Assembly (NCBI GenBank): GCA_024114885.1
Contig: CP099420.1
Location: 1-64,000 of the forward strand
Source of the DNA: Septoria linicola
Taxonomy: Eukaryota > Ascomycota > Dothideomycetes > Mycosphaerellales > Mycosphaerellaceae
Direction of reading: 5' to 3'
Length of the DNA: 64,000 nucleotides
Part shown: piece after piece, positions 34,067-47,336 of the stretch
Layout: each line of letters begins with the position of its first letter
How positions within the stretch are numbered: the stretch's first letter is position 1
Made by a program: the position numbers and the translations under genes
The notes under the pieces: generated by a model
Database searches by the model: none
What the model was told of the DNA's origin: nothing
The model's input: only the letters and a program-made list of their open reading frames with translations

Positions 34067-35097
34067 GTAGAAGAATAGACGCGTTTAGTAGTAGTAGTAG
34101 ATACGAGATAGAAGTAGTAGACTAGCCTATCTAGTATACTCGCTTATTAAATACGTAAGATTTAGATTTAGTTTAATTACTAAATTAAATCGTAAGATTC
34201 ACTCTAAATACTTAATAATTATCTATACACGTAGTAGTAACAACTTACTCTATAGCGCTATCTACTATAATCTTAGTAATACCTAACTTCTACTAACTTT
34301 TAGTATATTTAGACTAAGTTATAGTAGTACTATCGAGCTACGAGCGTGTTAATAGAATAGTGCGCCTAGCGCTACTTATTATACGCTCCGACTTAGCGCT
34401 TATTAGTAATATAGATAGTATATTTATAGCTATTAATAAGAGTATAGGCTAAGCTTAGCGCTAAGGAGATCGGCGCTACTATTCGAGTACTATCTAGCGC
34501 TTACTATAAACTACTAGTAGTTTGCCTATAGAATCTTAACTATTTATAATCTTTAGAGGCTAAAGTATATAAATTCATTTAACGATAGAATAGATTAAAT
34601 CCTCTAAATAGCTATTTAGTATTTAACTCCTATATATACGTAATAAGACTATATAATATAGAGGAGTTATAGTAGGGAAACCTAACTATAAAGAGGGAAG
34701 TAAAGCGAAAGGAGTAGTATAGAGGAGCTACTATTCGAAAAGGTAACTTAGTAAGGTAGTATAGATAAGACTACGACTATAGCTTCGAGAGCGACGAGAA
34801 GATAGAGAGCGAGAGCGATATATAGAGCCTAATAGCGCGTATCTCCTTCCTACTCGAGAGGAGCTCCTAGCCTTATTACCTTATAACGCTTCTATCTAAG
34901 TATCTTCTAGCTAGGAACGAGGGTCGTAGAGCGCGCGACTAAGATATTCGTCGTCTACCTCGAGACCTTACTAGACTACGAGCCTATATACGTCGGATAG
35001 TCTCGAGTCCTCCTAGTCGCCTTCTCTCTTCTAGCTTCCTACCTTAAACTACTTATATAGCTACTAGTACTATAGTCTATACTACGTAAGTATTAAC
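34067..35097. repeat. Large subtelomeric repeat, copy B part 1
   Basis: Collinear with 5741-6757. Carries a 24-bp expansion (GAGAGCGA... GAGAGCGAGAGCG near 34790-34820) absent from A. Ends in the left target duplication (35090-35097) of the 4.0-kb hAT. Confidence 0.93.
35090..35097. repeat. Target site duplication GTATTAAC, left
   Basis: Matches 39134-39141 exactly and the single GCGTTAAC of copy A at 6750-6757. Confidence 0.93.
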
Positions 35098-35225
35098 TAG
35101 ACTAGTCGTTAAGTAAGTAGGATTCACTTGTTTATAAGCCTTACGGTAAGTAAGTAAGCAAGTAGAGAGCCTAGCTATTATATAAGTAAGGTAAGTAAGT
35201 AAGTAAATAAATAGTAAGTAACTTA
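35098..35225 (+). repeat. Left inverted end and GTAAG subterminal array
   Basis: TAGACTAGTC end followed by at least three clusters of GTAAGTAAG or AGTAAGTA within 120 bp, in both orientations (CTTAC also occurs). Likely transposase-binding region by analogy with other hAT elements. Confidence 0.85.
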
Positions 35226-36364
35226 CAAGCCTTATAGCCTAACGTTATCCTTCTTCTCTACCGTACGCACCTCTACTAAATCGAGCTATTAGCCTATTCT
35301 CTATATAAATCGCGATCTAAGATAGGCGACGAGGTAGATATAGCGAGCTATAAGTAGGAATCGTACTAAACGCGGTAGGTTATCGACCTTATACGTAACG
35401 ATACGCTATCTCCGGTAGCTCCGCCGATAATACTAACTATAACTATAACTACCGTTATTAAGCTTACTACGTACGATAACCTATCGCCGTTATTAGAGCT
35501 AGTACTAATATAGCCCTTATTATAAGAGCGGCGGCTATTTAACTTCTTGTCGGTCGATATTAGTACGTAGTAGCTACGCGTATAAAATAAGGTTATGTTT
35601 ATTCGAGTAAGAGTAGTAGAATTATAGTAATTGTTTCGTACGACGGCGTTAGAGCGTTTATTATACTATTCTCTACTATTTAATAGTATTAAGATATACG
35701 AGATAATCGAGCGGTGTCTATAGGTATATAAGATAGTATAGCTAGGCTATTATAAGTGTCTAGTCTACTACGCGCGTATTAAGAGTAAGAGTATTAGTAT
35801 AGTTATACTAGATCGTTATAAGGCAAATAAGGTATAGAGATCGTTAAAGAAGCGGCTAAAGCTATATAATTAGGTAGTCTAATTAGCTCGGCTACGCTAG
35901 CTAAGCTCGCTTATATATGCTTAACGTTAAATCTAATAGCTTAAGACCCTAAATTCCTCGTAGTCTATCGTCGTAATTATAGTATAGTTTCTTCTACTTT
36001 AAATAACATTACTAGAACATATTAGATAGACAAGCTTAGCGGTATAAAATAGAGCTTAGATAGTTAGCTAAATTTCTATATAAAAATATCTCTATATTTA
36101 TATAGTTCTAGTACTAAAACTTTAAGCTTATTTTCTTATCGTATTTTATTATTAGTAGACTATTACTTTCTAGCTAATAGAGAAACTATATCTACTACTA
36201 TAGATATATCTTTATATCGTCTTAAAACACCTGTCGTTACTAAATAGCTTATATCGAATCTAATAGGCAAATTAATATATTCTAAAACAGGTATTATATA
36301 GCGCGCTAGTAAGTTGAAGTAAGTTTAGTCTAGTCTTAGGGTTATAAGTTATTAGCTTATAGGG

Positions 36365-38890
36365 ATATAGAGGTGTTAACTAAGAGCGATACTAATAACT
36401 CTAAATACTAGCGTAATAATAATAACGCTATTATAGAGTATAGTATAGACACGGAATTAGTATTAGACCTATCTTTAGTAATTAGTACCGACTTAGAGTC
36501 TGTACTATTAGAATTAGCTACGTAGGTAGACGATAACGCGTCTATATAGGCTTCGTAGCCTATACTCTTTAAACGCCTTATAAAACGTAAATACGATAAT
36601 AATACCGAATTACTCGACTAACTAGACTTCGAACGATTACTAGTATACTCTTAGCCGATAGACGATACTTAGATTACTTTATAGGTCTTTACGTATAGCT
36701 AGCGGCTATAGAACGCGCGTAAAAAGGTAGTTTAGGTATATAAGATCTACTACTCTCGGAAGGCGTAGATACGTAGTAAATAGGCTAGTCTCTACGACGT
36801 AGACAAATCGATATCTTTAGTAGGAGTATACTTAAGGCAAGTATATAGTATATATAAGGAAGGTAAGGAGCTACTAGAGACACCTTTAAGTAAGCGGTAT
36901 AAGCCTATAGATAGGCACGTAACGCCTTAGAGCGTTAATAATAATATAGCTATTAAATTTAATATAGACGACTTCCTTACGTTACTATATATATAGCTAA
37001 TTATAGACAATATTGCCTTCTATAAGTGCGATTTACTAGCCTTTAGAGCGCTCCTATCCTACCTCTAACCTCGTTACTACTAATTTATTCCTTTATACTA
37101 AACTACGAGCTCTAAGATAGTAATAGTATTCGATAGACAACTCGGCCGTATTATAGAGGATTTAGTAGCCGCTATTATAAGAATCAGCTTCTTATTCGAC
37201 CTATAGACGTCTAAAAACAAACTAGTATTGCTTAGTATTATTATATACTTTATCTCTATAGATAGTTAACTAAGGACAATATTACTAGATCTACTAAGGT
37301 AGAAGGGCCGTTATACTAGCTACAATATTATAGAGACTATAGTAGAGGTAATAGTATACTATAACCTATACGATAAAGTTAGTTACTTTATCTCTAATAA
37401 CGCTAGTAACAACCCTAAGGCAATTAAGTACCTTATATAGGAATATAGCTTCGATAAATACTAGAATTAGCTACGCTATATAGGCTATATATTTAACCTC
37501 GTTAGACAGGCTACGCTAACTAGTAAAGATCTAGAAGTACTTAAATCTAAAGCTATTAATATAGCTACTAATAAACTAACGTTTAAGGATATAATACTAC
37601 TATATTAGCGTCGCCGTAGACTAATTAGTAAGCTTTATAATACGCTCTATTATCTTGATCGTTTACTATAGGCATAGGAGGAGGTAGAACGACTATAGCT
37701 TACCGAGGTAGCTCTATTTAAGGTAGAGGGCGACAAGGATATATATCGTCTATTACACGACGTATATACGCGCTAGCACTTATTCGACGATAGCTCTAAG
37801 CGTGTATTAAAGCTTAGAGCCGCTATTAATAAGTACTACGAATAAGAGGTAGATAAGTAGTATATAGCTATATAGAAGTAGACCGAGAAACACCCTAATA
37901 GGCACTATATAAAGCTAGAGCCTTCTATCGTCTATAATTAATTAATAGACGACGATTAGTATATAATTAAGTAGTATCGCGAGATCCTCTAGCTATTAAA
38001 GATAGTAATAAAGATACTATAGGGCACTAGCGGCGGCAAGTTTAGTACTATTTAGTAAGTACTACTAGTAATAGAGGTACTAATAAGTTACTTTAAAGCG
38101 CTTATTATCTAGTATCTAATCGATAATAACCTCTAACTACCGAAGCGTAAATAGCGTGTCGATAGCGAATAATAACGATAACTACGTACTAAAGCTAATA
38201 TACGGAACGACCTATCTAACTAAGTTACTATATAATAGCACTTCCGCGCTAGTATCAAGCTTAGTTAGACTAAGTATAATGATTACTTTACTAAGATAGA
38301 CGAAACGCCTATTTACGTAGCTATAGTAGTACTCTATCCGAATATAAAATAGTAGTTTATTAAGAAACTAGATAAATAATAACGATAGGCTAGTAACGAT
38401 AAAGATTAGATCGTAAGGACTAAGGCTACTATCTAATAGCTATAGAATATATATAAAGACAAGTATAGGAGGCCTCCTACGTCGATAGTCGGTCTACGCG
38501 CTCCTAGTATAGCCGCTCGCTATATTATCTACTCGCTTATAATTAATAACGATAGCGATAGCGATAGCGATAATAACACGGCTATAGACGAGTATATATA
38601 GTACTATAGTAAGAAGTAGAAGAAGGTAGTTAAACTTAATATAAGCTAGTTACTAATACCTTACTAGATTAAAAAGAGACGATAATAGCTAAGCCTAGTA
38701 TAAATAGCGTTAGATATATATACCTGTCCGGTAATAAGTAACGAGCCTAAGCGATAATTTAGCGTTACTAGCGACGTATTATAACTACGTAGACGATAGT
38801 TATATAGTGAAACTATATAATATTTAGTTACTCTAAAGTTATAGATAAATAGCGGTTTTATTATACTAACTAGCACGCTATTTAGGCGCA
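36365..38890 (+). pseudogene. hAT transposase of the 4.0-kb element
   Basis: Boundaries are approximate because start and stop codons are RIPped. Motifs in order: a basic region near 36570-36780; YFISNNASNNPKAIKYLI at 37380-37430, corresponding to hAT S-D-N-A-S-N-N; RYIGYIFNLVRQATLT near 37470-37510, the family C-GHI-NLV block; GTSGGKFSTI near 38030; and the C-terminal dimerisation block ALDIYTCPVISNEPKRQFS near 38700-38760, matching fungal hAT proteins. The catalytic Asp of the DNASNN motif is Asn here (TCTGAT to TCTAAT, a TpG to TpA change). Gln and Trp codons are TAA or TAG throughout. Inactive. Confidence 0.88.
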
Positions 38891-38999
38891 TTACGTAGCT
38901 AATAACACCTACGGTAGTAATAGTAATAGTAGATAGTACTAATACGGTTAAGATAGACTAGTATTTATTCGTAATATACTACCGCTTATAGCTAGCGTC

Positions 39000-39133
39000 A
39001 CCGAGTAAGTAAGGCTTATATAAGTAAGTAGAGATTATCTTACTTACTTGACAAGTAAGTAGCGAGAGTACTAAATAGTAAGTAAGTAAGTAAAGGTATC
39101 TTTACTTACGTTACTTACTTATAGACTAGTCTA
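39000..39133 (-). repeat. Right inverted end and CTTAC/GTAAG subterminal array
   Basis: GTAAGTAAG, CTTACTTACTTG and related runs lead to the terminal GACTAGTCTA. Mirrors the left end. Confidence 0.85.
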
Positions 39134-42100
39134 GTATTAACTACTCTATCTAGGCTATAGAAGATCTATCTTTATTATAAGAGACCTTCTATATAAGCGC
39201 GAAAGCTAGGTACTCGTCGTCGTTAGCGTCTAATAGGCGTATACTATAGAGGTACTAGGTAACCTCCTAACTAGGTATAGTATAAGATTAGAAATCCTAA
39301 TACTAAAGGAGATACTTAGCGATAGTAGCGTTCTAAGTAGAGTTATTCTTATCGAGCTAGCTCTATAGGTTCGGTAGCTCGTAGCGGTAGAGGTCCTCTT
39401 AAAGGATATCGTCTAGTACGTCTAATACCTATATCTACTTAAGTAGCTACTTATACTATATTTTTATATAGGCCTATTATACCTATACTTACCTAAAGTA
39501 GTCCTTTTTACCTAGGCGGGCTACGTTCTAGATATACTAGAACTCTTACTCGTAGTTAGGCTATAGGCTAAGTAGTTAGGTAGAGTCGAGTTATAACGTC
39601 TAATAATCTAACGCCTAATCGCCGAGGTCGTAGAGCGTAATAGCCTATATAGGCGGCTTAGTATAACTAGCGACGCTATAAGCGTCTTCTTACTACTCGA
39701 CTAGAAACATCTACGTCCTATTACGTTATCGTTTAGTAGTAAGGACTAGATAGGAGTAGAGGACGCCGATTTCGTTACGAGCTATCGCGTAGTAGTAGGC
39801 GCGTATACTAACTATAGAGGAGAAGATAGTCGAGTCGATAGAGAGGATCTCTAAGAGACGATATTAGAGATAGTATAGACGTAAGGACGAGCGTAGAAGT
39901 TCTACGTATAGTATATAGGAGGCTATAATACTAATATTAAGTAATCGTAGATATTTACTTTCGCTATAAGGCTTAGCGCTAATTCTAGAACTATCTTTTC
40001 TAGCTAGATAGAGACGTAGGTACCTATATTCTAATATAGTACTACTAGTAGCGACGCCGACCCTATATAGCTCGAGTCTAGAGATCCTCTACGATTACCT
40101 CTATAGAGACCGATCGCGAAGGCAAGACCTCGAGATATAGGATATCGTGTATAGTAGGCGTTCCTCTAGCTTAATACGCTTCTATATAATCTCGTATACC
40201 TTCTAGTAGAAGTCTAGGTATATAGAGCGGAGTCCTTTCTAGTAGTAGCGGCGTTCTAGACTACCTAGAGCGGCGCTTCTCTCGCCTAGGCCTATCTAGT
40301 CTACTCTTCTAATAGACGTAGTAGGAGGTAAACGATACTAGAGCGCGAGGAGCGATAGAGCTACTACTATCGATCCTATAGCTCTTAATATTTTCCTATA
40401 CGACTCTAAGGACGCGAAAATATAGAAAGGTATCGAAAAAGTTACTAGATTAACGTAGTCTTTCTACGATATCGGAGGTAGTTACTTTATAGCGACTCTC
40501 TTAGGTCCGTCTCTACGATAGCTACTAGCGACTATATATATAATAGGAGCTAGAGGTTCGTATAGAGCTCTTAATCTATCTATTCTAGAATAGAGAATTC
40601 GCCTATACTAGGAGTTTAGAAGAGTAGTCCTAGAGTATAGAAGAGAGGACCTTTATAGGTATAGAAGATACTATCGGCTAGGTATAATACTATTAGAGAG
40701 CTTATAGAACTTTCTCGAGAAGTACTCGTCGTATCTAGATATAGTATAGACTACTATTCTCTAGGCTATACTAGTAGGTAGAGTAGTATACGAGAGGTAG
40801 TATAGAGTAGTAGGGGTAAGGTAGAAGGAAATTCTAGAAGAGATAGTATAGTACTCGGCTAGGTAGGATAGAGAGACTAGGAGTAGAGTAGGTAAAGTAT
40901 AGAGTAATAGGATATAGCGCGAATATATTTAGACGCTAAATCCTAGAGGCGATCGACTAAGGATTATACTTCTAACTTAAGAGGTCGCTTATATCGTAAG
41001 GGCTCTATAGTAGAGAAGAGCGCTTCTATAGCCTCGAGGATCTTCTAGTCGTATAGGTCCGAGGGTAGTAGCTATCTAGTAGCTAGAGCGCGATAGTAGC
41101 GGCCGACGTAGTCTATAATTATATTCTAGTATTCTCGTAGTTACGGTTAGTATAGGATTATAGGACGACGCCTAGAGTAGTACTTACCTTTAGCGACCTA
41201 GAGCTACTATAAGCTATACGAGCTACTATAGTTAGTAGTAGAAAAGGTTATAGAGTAACGTTAGTAGAGACTACTATAATAATAGAGATATATAATATAG
41301 TGTTTCTTTAATACCGACTCTCTTCTACGTTACGTACGAGAGAGGACGTAGTAGAGGTAATAGCCGATCTATATATAATTTCTAGACTATTAGGAGGTAG
41401 TAAGAGATAATAGCGATCGATTACGTACCTAGGTATAGTCTCTTATATAAATAGTACGTCTACGTCTAGAGTAGGCTCGTAGATACTATACTAGTATACT
41501 AGTTCGCCTAGAAATATCGTAAACGACTAGCGAGGATAGTTAGTATATAGGTAGGAGGAGAAGAGTATAGTAGTATATAGAAGGTCGTATACTTCTATAA
41601 GGAGTAGAGGTAGCGATAAGGATACTTACTCTAGTATAGAGATAAGAGCGTATTAGGAGTAGGCTAAATAGCGTAACACGATTATCGTACTCGACTATCT
41701 TATAGTATATCGTATACGACTTCGAGATAGCCTATAGGTCTTCGTAACTACTAGTTAGAGGTATATTAGAGGTATAGGACGTAAGGAGAGTATACTATCA
41801 AAGGTAATAGTAGCTAGAGTATAGCGCGCCTAATACGGATATATATATAAGGCCGAGACGCGGCCTAGCCTAAAGCGAGATAAGGAAAGTACTAGTCGAG
41901 AAAGAGTTAGTAGGCGATCGACCTAATAAGAGAGGATCTATCTACGATACTCGGATCCTTATAGTACTATCGTTATCTCTCGATCTACGATAGTACGATA
42001 GCGTATACGATTAGGATCTCGAAGAGGAAAGAGAGGCAAGGTAGAATAGAGATACGATATAGGCGAGAAGCGAAGGAGTAGGATAGTATTACGCTCTATC

Positions 42101-43334
42101 TAGTTCGTCTACTATAGACGAGAGCCTTAGCTCGACTCTCGTATACGCTACTCGTAAGGGATAGTAATTAGATATAGTATCTACGATATCTATATACTAA
42201 TAGTACGAGTATCCTTATCGAGTACTATATACTATTTAACTATATAGGTATTAAACTAGTTAGATACGTTAGTAGAAGGATACGTAACGTAGAGTTACTA
42301 CTCTATAATCGACGCCGTACGCTACTATAGGCTAGTAAGTCTATACTCGTTATAGGGAAACAAGAGTACTAAGATAATAGCGTATAGCTCCTTAATAACC
42401 TAGAGGTAGTCGGGTCTCTCTATAAGATAACTAGGTAAGAGAGAGTAGATAGAAGACTACTCTAGATATAGGATATATAAAGAAGTATAGTACTACTAGT
42501 ATACTCTTATAGACTTATTAAACTTTTATAGGCTTCTATATACTTTGCCTACGAGCCTCGTTAACTATAGGTTATAGAGGCTATATCGCTCCTAATAGTT
42601 ATAGACTAAGATAGGCTCGAAGTTATTCTATATCTAGTAAATTAGGTATAGAATATAGTTCTACTAGTAAAATATATTACGAAACGCCTAAGCGTTAATC
42701 TAGGAAAGACTATAGTCGACGTATACGATCTAGGAGTACGATCGCGACTAGTACTCCTAATATTTAAAGATAGCGATAGCCTATAGAGAAGAGCTATAGT
42801 CGCGATTAGAGTAGAAGAGCGATCGTTTTCGTTTAGTAACGTAGGACGATAGAGATAACTAGCTAGAAGAGGAAGATAGAATAAGTAAGGAGGATAGGTA
42901 CGATATTATAGAAAATAATAGTTCTAAGTAGGACGATAGGAGATCGAAGAGACGAAGCGCGTAGTAGAATACTAGAGTAGAGTAAGGAAGGTTAGAATTA
43001 GAGAGCGACGTATAGAGTACCTTTAGTAGAGGACTACTACCTATAGACTCGAGTACTAAGTATAGGCGCGTAACGAGTTTAGACCTTCTACTACGAGGGT
43101 ACTCGTAGAGATTATATTTAATCTCTCTATTTTTATAATAGACGTAGTTATCTCTACTATCGAGTACCTAATCGAGGATAACGCGTCGATAGCGAGGCTA
43201 GATAAAATAGGACCGTATATCCTAGTCTATATAGGTCTTAGTCGTAGTAATAGATCCTATAGAGGTATATTTATATAAGATAATAGCCTTACTAGGTAGA
43301 CTATTCCGACCTACGCGACTAGACTCTTAGCTAT
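39134..43334. repeat. Large subtelomeric repeat, copy B part 2
   Basis: Begins with the right target duplication GTATTAAC (39134-39141) and is collinear with copy A 6750-10940. Contains the module related to the telomere-proximal 150-bp array at about 40371-40475. Ends with CTAT at the outer edge of the Gypsy LTR. Differences from A are mostly CG versus TA. Confidence 0.93.
43331..43334. repeat. Gypsy target duplication CTAT, left
   Basis: Four-base duplication shared with 56582-56585; copy A has a single CTAT at 10937-10940. Confidence 0.8.
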
Positions 43335-43614
43335 TAATAGATAATAACTACCCTAACACTAACCCCCTAGGTAGGTATAAGAGTAGTCGCTATAGAACAA
43401 GACCTGTTTAGAGAGTAATAGTCTTGTAATACGTTAATTAAATAGTAGTAACGAGCTTAAAATAGTAGCCCTAGGACTAAGAGCCTTATACTAGGACTAT
43501 AGGACATTGAATTAATCAAGTAGAGTGAACATTGCTATCTTAGAAACGAGCTACTACCTTGCTTTTATACTAAAACTACTAAGCATAGTATATAGGTAGG
43601 CCTTTACTTTACTA
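43335..43614 (-). repeat. 3' LTR of the Gypsy element, 280 bp
   Basis: Same length as the partner at 56302-56581. Shared landmarks include GTAATAGTCTTGTAATACG, CTACTACCTTGC and GTAGGCCTTT. The two copies differ by transitions such as C/T and G/A, as expected from RIP rather than simple ageing. Confidence 0.93.
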
Positions 43615-43628
43615 ATCCTCCCTTCCTT
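43615..43628 (-). promoter_or_regulatory. Polypurine tract
   Basis: On the minus strand AAGGAAGGGAGGAT lies directly before the LTR start TAGTAAAG. Such a tract primes plus-strand DNA synthesis and fixes the element's orientation. Confidence 0.8.
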
Positions 43629-43737
43629 AGTATCTAACTAGACACCTAACCACCTATAAACCTTACTTAGAATTACTTAAAACTAGATAGTTTTTCTATT
43701 AAAGTCTATTAAACTTTCAATTAGAGGCCTATTAAAT

Positions 43738-43760
43738 AGTTGCCTTTTCTAACGATAACT
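43738..43760 (-). repeat. 23-bp quasi-palindrome, copy 4
   Basis: Minus strand AGTTATCGTT-AGA-AAAGGCAACT. Lies just past the stop codon of the extra 3' frame. Confidence 0.75.
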
Positions 43761-43775
43761 ACTAAAAACACCTTC

Positions 43776-46700
43776 TTAGATCCGATTGTTATTCGCTAGC
43801 CGCTACTCTTCTACTATATCCTTAGAGATCTCCTTAGGAACGGCCTCTCTCTTCTTTAACGCTAATACTTCTAAGTTACTATCTACGCTTACAAAGCTAG
43901 CTTCGCTAAATATATACTTCTTAATGTCTATAGCTATAGCGTAGGCGGTATCGAATTAAGCTTCAGCCGTAGTCTACTATTTAGCTATATAGATCTTAAA
44001 CTCCTCCTTACTTATACTAAAGAGCTTCTTTATTTCTATACTTACTACCTAATCCGCCTATAGGACTCGGCCTACTAAGGTATTAGAAATCGGGCCTAGG
44101 CTAGTTAATAGTACCTCTATAGCGAAAGGTTTTGTCGCTCGTATAGGGTATATAGTACTAGAAGCTGTAAAGGGTATCCGCTCGCGGTAGAGATATACGC
44201 TATAGATCGTAGGAACGTTAACGTAATTACTATTAGGTAACTTATCTAACGTACGACTATTAGGGTAGGCTAGAAACACTATAGGAATTAAGCGATACTC
44301 TTCGCCTATACGAGTATACTGCTAAGGGATATAGAAGTACGAAATAACTAGCGAGCCCGTATTAGTATAAGGATTCTTCTAACTAAGCTTAAGATTAGCT
44401 TTTATTTCGTCGGTAATTACTAGAGGTATAGTCTCGACGAAGCCTATACTATAGCTTTACTTATTAGCGATAATACGCCTTACTAGCTACTTTGCCTCCT
44501 TAGGGTTAAAGAGCCCGTTACTAATCGTGTCCGAGGTTAGTAAAAGTCGTCCTCTATCGCTAGTATCGTCTAGAGAGACCGTAAATTAAACCTAATTAAG
44601 CCTCTTCTCCTTAAGTAGTATGTTCTTATTTAAGGCGATATACTAGAAGCCGTTAGGGTAGTTAGAACTAGCCTTATCGTCGAAGATATAAAAGGTAGTA
44701 GATAGGTAGGCTACGTACTTAACGGTCGTATACGGAGTAGTAACTAGCTAGTATAGCTATAGTAAAGGATATTAGCGAAGAAGCTATTAGGACAGCGAGT
44801 ACTATATACTACGAGACTAACTATACTAACTAATAGCCGTGTTATACTATCGATATACTATAAACTCATACTATATAGCTTCGAGTAAAGAGTCTAGGAT
44901 CTAAAATAGGCCTCTAGTAGAAGGAGAATAAAAGAGGAAGCTATAATCGGTCTAGGTACCCTTATTACTATCGTAGTCTAAGAGCTCCTAAACCCTCTAA
45001 CGAACGTTAGAAGTAACCTTCAAGTCTACCTCGGTCGCGGAGAACTAAAAGGGTCCGAGGTAGCTTCTACCTACCTTACGTATTAGGGCGTTAATATCGT
45101 CCTCTAGCTCCTAAGTATTAGTACCCTTCTTACTACGACGAGGGCGTCCTACTAGCTTAGGGAAGAAAGTATTCGCTTCTAGCTTGAACTACGTCCGGTT
45201 TTAAGTATTCTAGGCGATAAGGGCTTAGAGATCGGCTATACTACCTATCTAAACAATACGCTAGTAGAGGGTATACGTTACGTTAGCTATCTTCGGTAGC
45301 TTTAAGCCTATAGTATTACCTATCTTAGTTATATATTCTTTATAAAGAGGCTAGCTAAGGTGCGGAAGAATATTAATTAAAGCGTAGTTCTTAGCTACTT
45401 TCTTCTTCTCCTAGATATTATCGACTTCTTTAAGAGCTCCGCTAACGATTATATAGTAGTAGACTTCGAAGGTAACACTATCCTTTATATAAGCCTAGTA
45501 ACGTAGATTAGGCTCCGAGTCGCTCTCTAGCTTAATTCTACTATTATCTTCTAGCACGATTAGCGATAGGCGTTATAGACTCGGTAGTAGCTCCGTCGTA
45601 GGTAATACTTAGTCTTATATAGGATCGGTATCGCCTAAAGCGCTTAGTATAGGAGAAGTCTCGATCGAGGTAATAATAGTCTCTCTAGTACGAATTCTAG
45701 TAAGCCTTCCGCTCTTATAAAGGATAGGCGTAGGCTTCTTCGTAGAGCTTAGCGTTAACTTTTCTAACTAAGCTTTTAGCCTCTATATAGTACTAGGCGA
45801 TACGGAATCTCTAAGGCGAGGCTCCGGAGTCGTAAGCAAATTACCTTCTCCTTCTCCTTCTTCTTCTTAACTAGAGTTTCGAGTAGGACTAGATAAGGAT
45901 AGGCTCTTAGGCGTAGAGGAGGAGGGTCGTCTATTAGATCTTAGATTTCTAGGAGGAGGTAATAGTCTATAGAATATTAAGGGCTGTTTCTCTACTACTA
46001 GGAACACGTAAGTCGGTTCTTCGAAGGCCTCTCCTTTAGTAAGCTTGACTATAAATCCGTACTAATCAAGTCTATAGCCTACCTCTAGGCGTGCCTCTCT
46101 TATCTTATAGCTAAACACGTCGACCTACGAGAGCTCTACCTTGAACTTATTCTAGTAGCGTCTCCTATCTAAGTTCGTATTAATAAAGCCTAAGCCTTAC
46201 GAGCTAGGAGTCTTCTTACTTCTCTATAGCTGAAAATACTAGCTACGAGAGAACATGTTCGCTACCTACTAATAGAAACGATCTTACTTTTACTACGCTA
46301 AGAAAACCTAGTCTTTAGGCTCGCTCTCTTCGAAGACGCCTTTATACTTATTTAACTATTAACGAAGGTTCCTAAGTATCTCTTTATCGTATAAGACTTA
46401 GTTAAGGAAGAGGAAGTTCTACTCGTGCCTAAACTCTATACGTAGCTACTACTAGATTAAGTTTCTCTCCTTTACTAAGTCTCGGCCTTCTTAGCGTATC
46501 TTCTTTATATTATCGCGCTTTACGCTCTACGCGTCAAGGTGCTTCGGTAAGATCTTAGCTAAGAGGCGTTTAAAGAAGTTAAATACCCTAATCTTTATTC
46601 CGTCGTTCGCTTCCTCGACTTACTTAAGTACTAAGTCGATACTCTCCTCCTATTCTTATAGCGTTTCTAGCGATAGAATAGCTTTGGCAGCGTTATCAAG

Positions 46701-46950
46701 GTTTGTTATACTAGTAAGAGGTCCGCTTAAGGCCTAGAAACTAACGAGAGAGCCTTCGCGATTAGTACGAGCGAGCGCTATACCTTATATAGAACTTAAA
46801 GAAGCTATTTTTTGTCTTTTCTTCGAGGAATCTTGTCTAGGTAGTTCTTATATTAGACTTTGAATAGGCAAGGTAGAAGGCGAAAGCGCTAGTCTTAATA
46901 AGCGCTTAGGCGTTAAAGAACGCTAGAAAGGGGAAGTCCTATTCTTTATA
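43776..46950 (-). pseudogene. Extra 3' coding region of the Gypsy element, unknown protein
   Basis: Lies between integrase and the 3' LTR on the coding strand. It ends at TAA 43776-43778 (NNNRI stop); the start near 46950 is approximate. A 73-codon piece at 44058-44279 is uninterrupted, and over about 520 codons stop density is only about 6 percent, near a normal Gln+Trp content. Readable landmarks are an AT-hook-like GRPRRSKKG near 45145, then ELEDDINALIRKVGRSYLG and LLDYDSNKGT-TDYSFLF. No family was recognised, and no transmembrane segments or protease motif that would suggest an envelope gene. It may be more than one exon or frame. A TATA-like CTTTATATCG and GTATATAAAC lie upstream near 47010-47110. 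Confidence 0.55.
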
Positions 46951-47313
46951 CGCGAGAGAGAAAGAGAACGTCTTTAAATAGTCGTATTAGTAGCTTAGGG
47001 CGATATAAAGCGCGTGACTAGTAATAAGTAACTTGAACAGCGAGGAGGGTCAGGCGCGTGACCGGTTATAGAGTTTTCTATTATATTAGTTGCCGCTCAC
47101 GTATATAAACAGCTGTATAGCGTTACTAGGTAGTAACGAAAGATAAGAATCGAACTTAATAGAAGTAAGGCTCTATAGTAACTAAGCGATAGTTAATAAG
47201 GAAGAAGAGATCGTTTAGAGCGTGAAAGTAGTCTAATTATATGCCTTATCGTAATAGCGTAACTACCGTTAGGATCAGGGGTCTGTACGCGGGGCTTAGT
47301 TACGTAAGGTTTT

Positions 47314-47336
47314 AGTTATCGTTTAAAAAGACAACT
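47314..47336 (+). repeat. 23-bp quasi-palindrome, copy 3
   Basis: AGTTATCGTTT-A-AAAAGACAACT. With TpG restored the left arm would be AGTTGTC, the exact inverse of GACAACT. Lies between the extra 3' frame and the pol region. Confidence 0.8.

Larger units (their letters stand above)
35098..39133 (+). mobile_element. 4.04-kb hAT element inside copy B
   Basis: Perfect 10-bp inverted ends TAGACTAGTC (RIPped CAGACTAGTC) and GACTAGTCTA, followed inward on both sides by AAGTAAGTA. The 8-bp duplication is GTATTAAC. Copy A has the empty site. Subterminal regions (35110-35225 and 39000-39120) are dense in GTAAGTAAG and its complement, the usual clustered transposase-binding repeats of hAT elements. A single transposase frame lies between on the plus strand. 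Its sequence and ends are unrelated to those of the 8.25-kb hAT, so the window holds two hAT families. Confidence 0.95.

Noticed and set aside
38664..38891. 75-codon minus-strand frame
   Set aside because: Lies antisense to the C-terminal dimerisation region of the 4.0-kb hAT transposase, which has clear family motifs on the plus strand.
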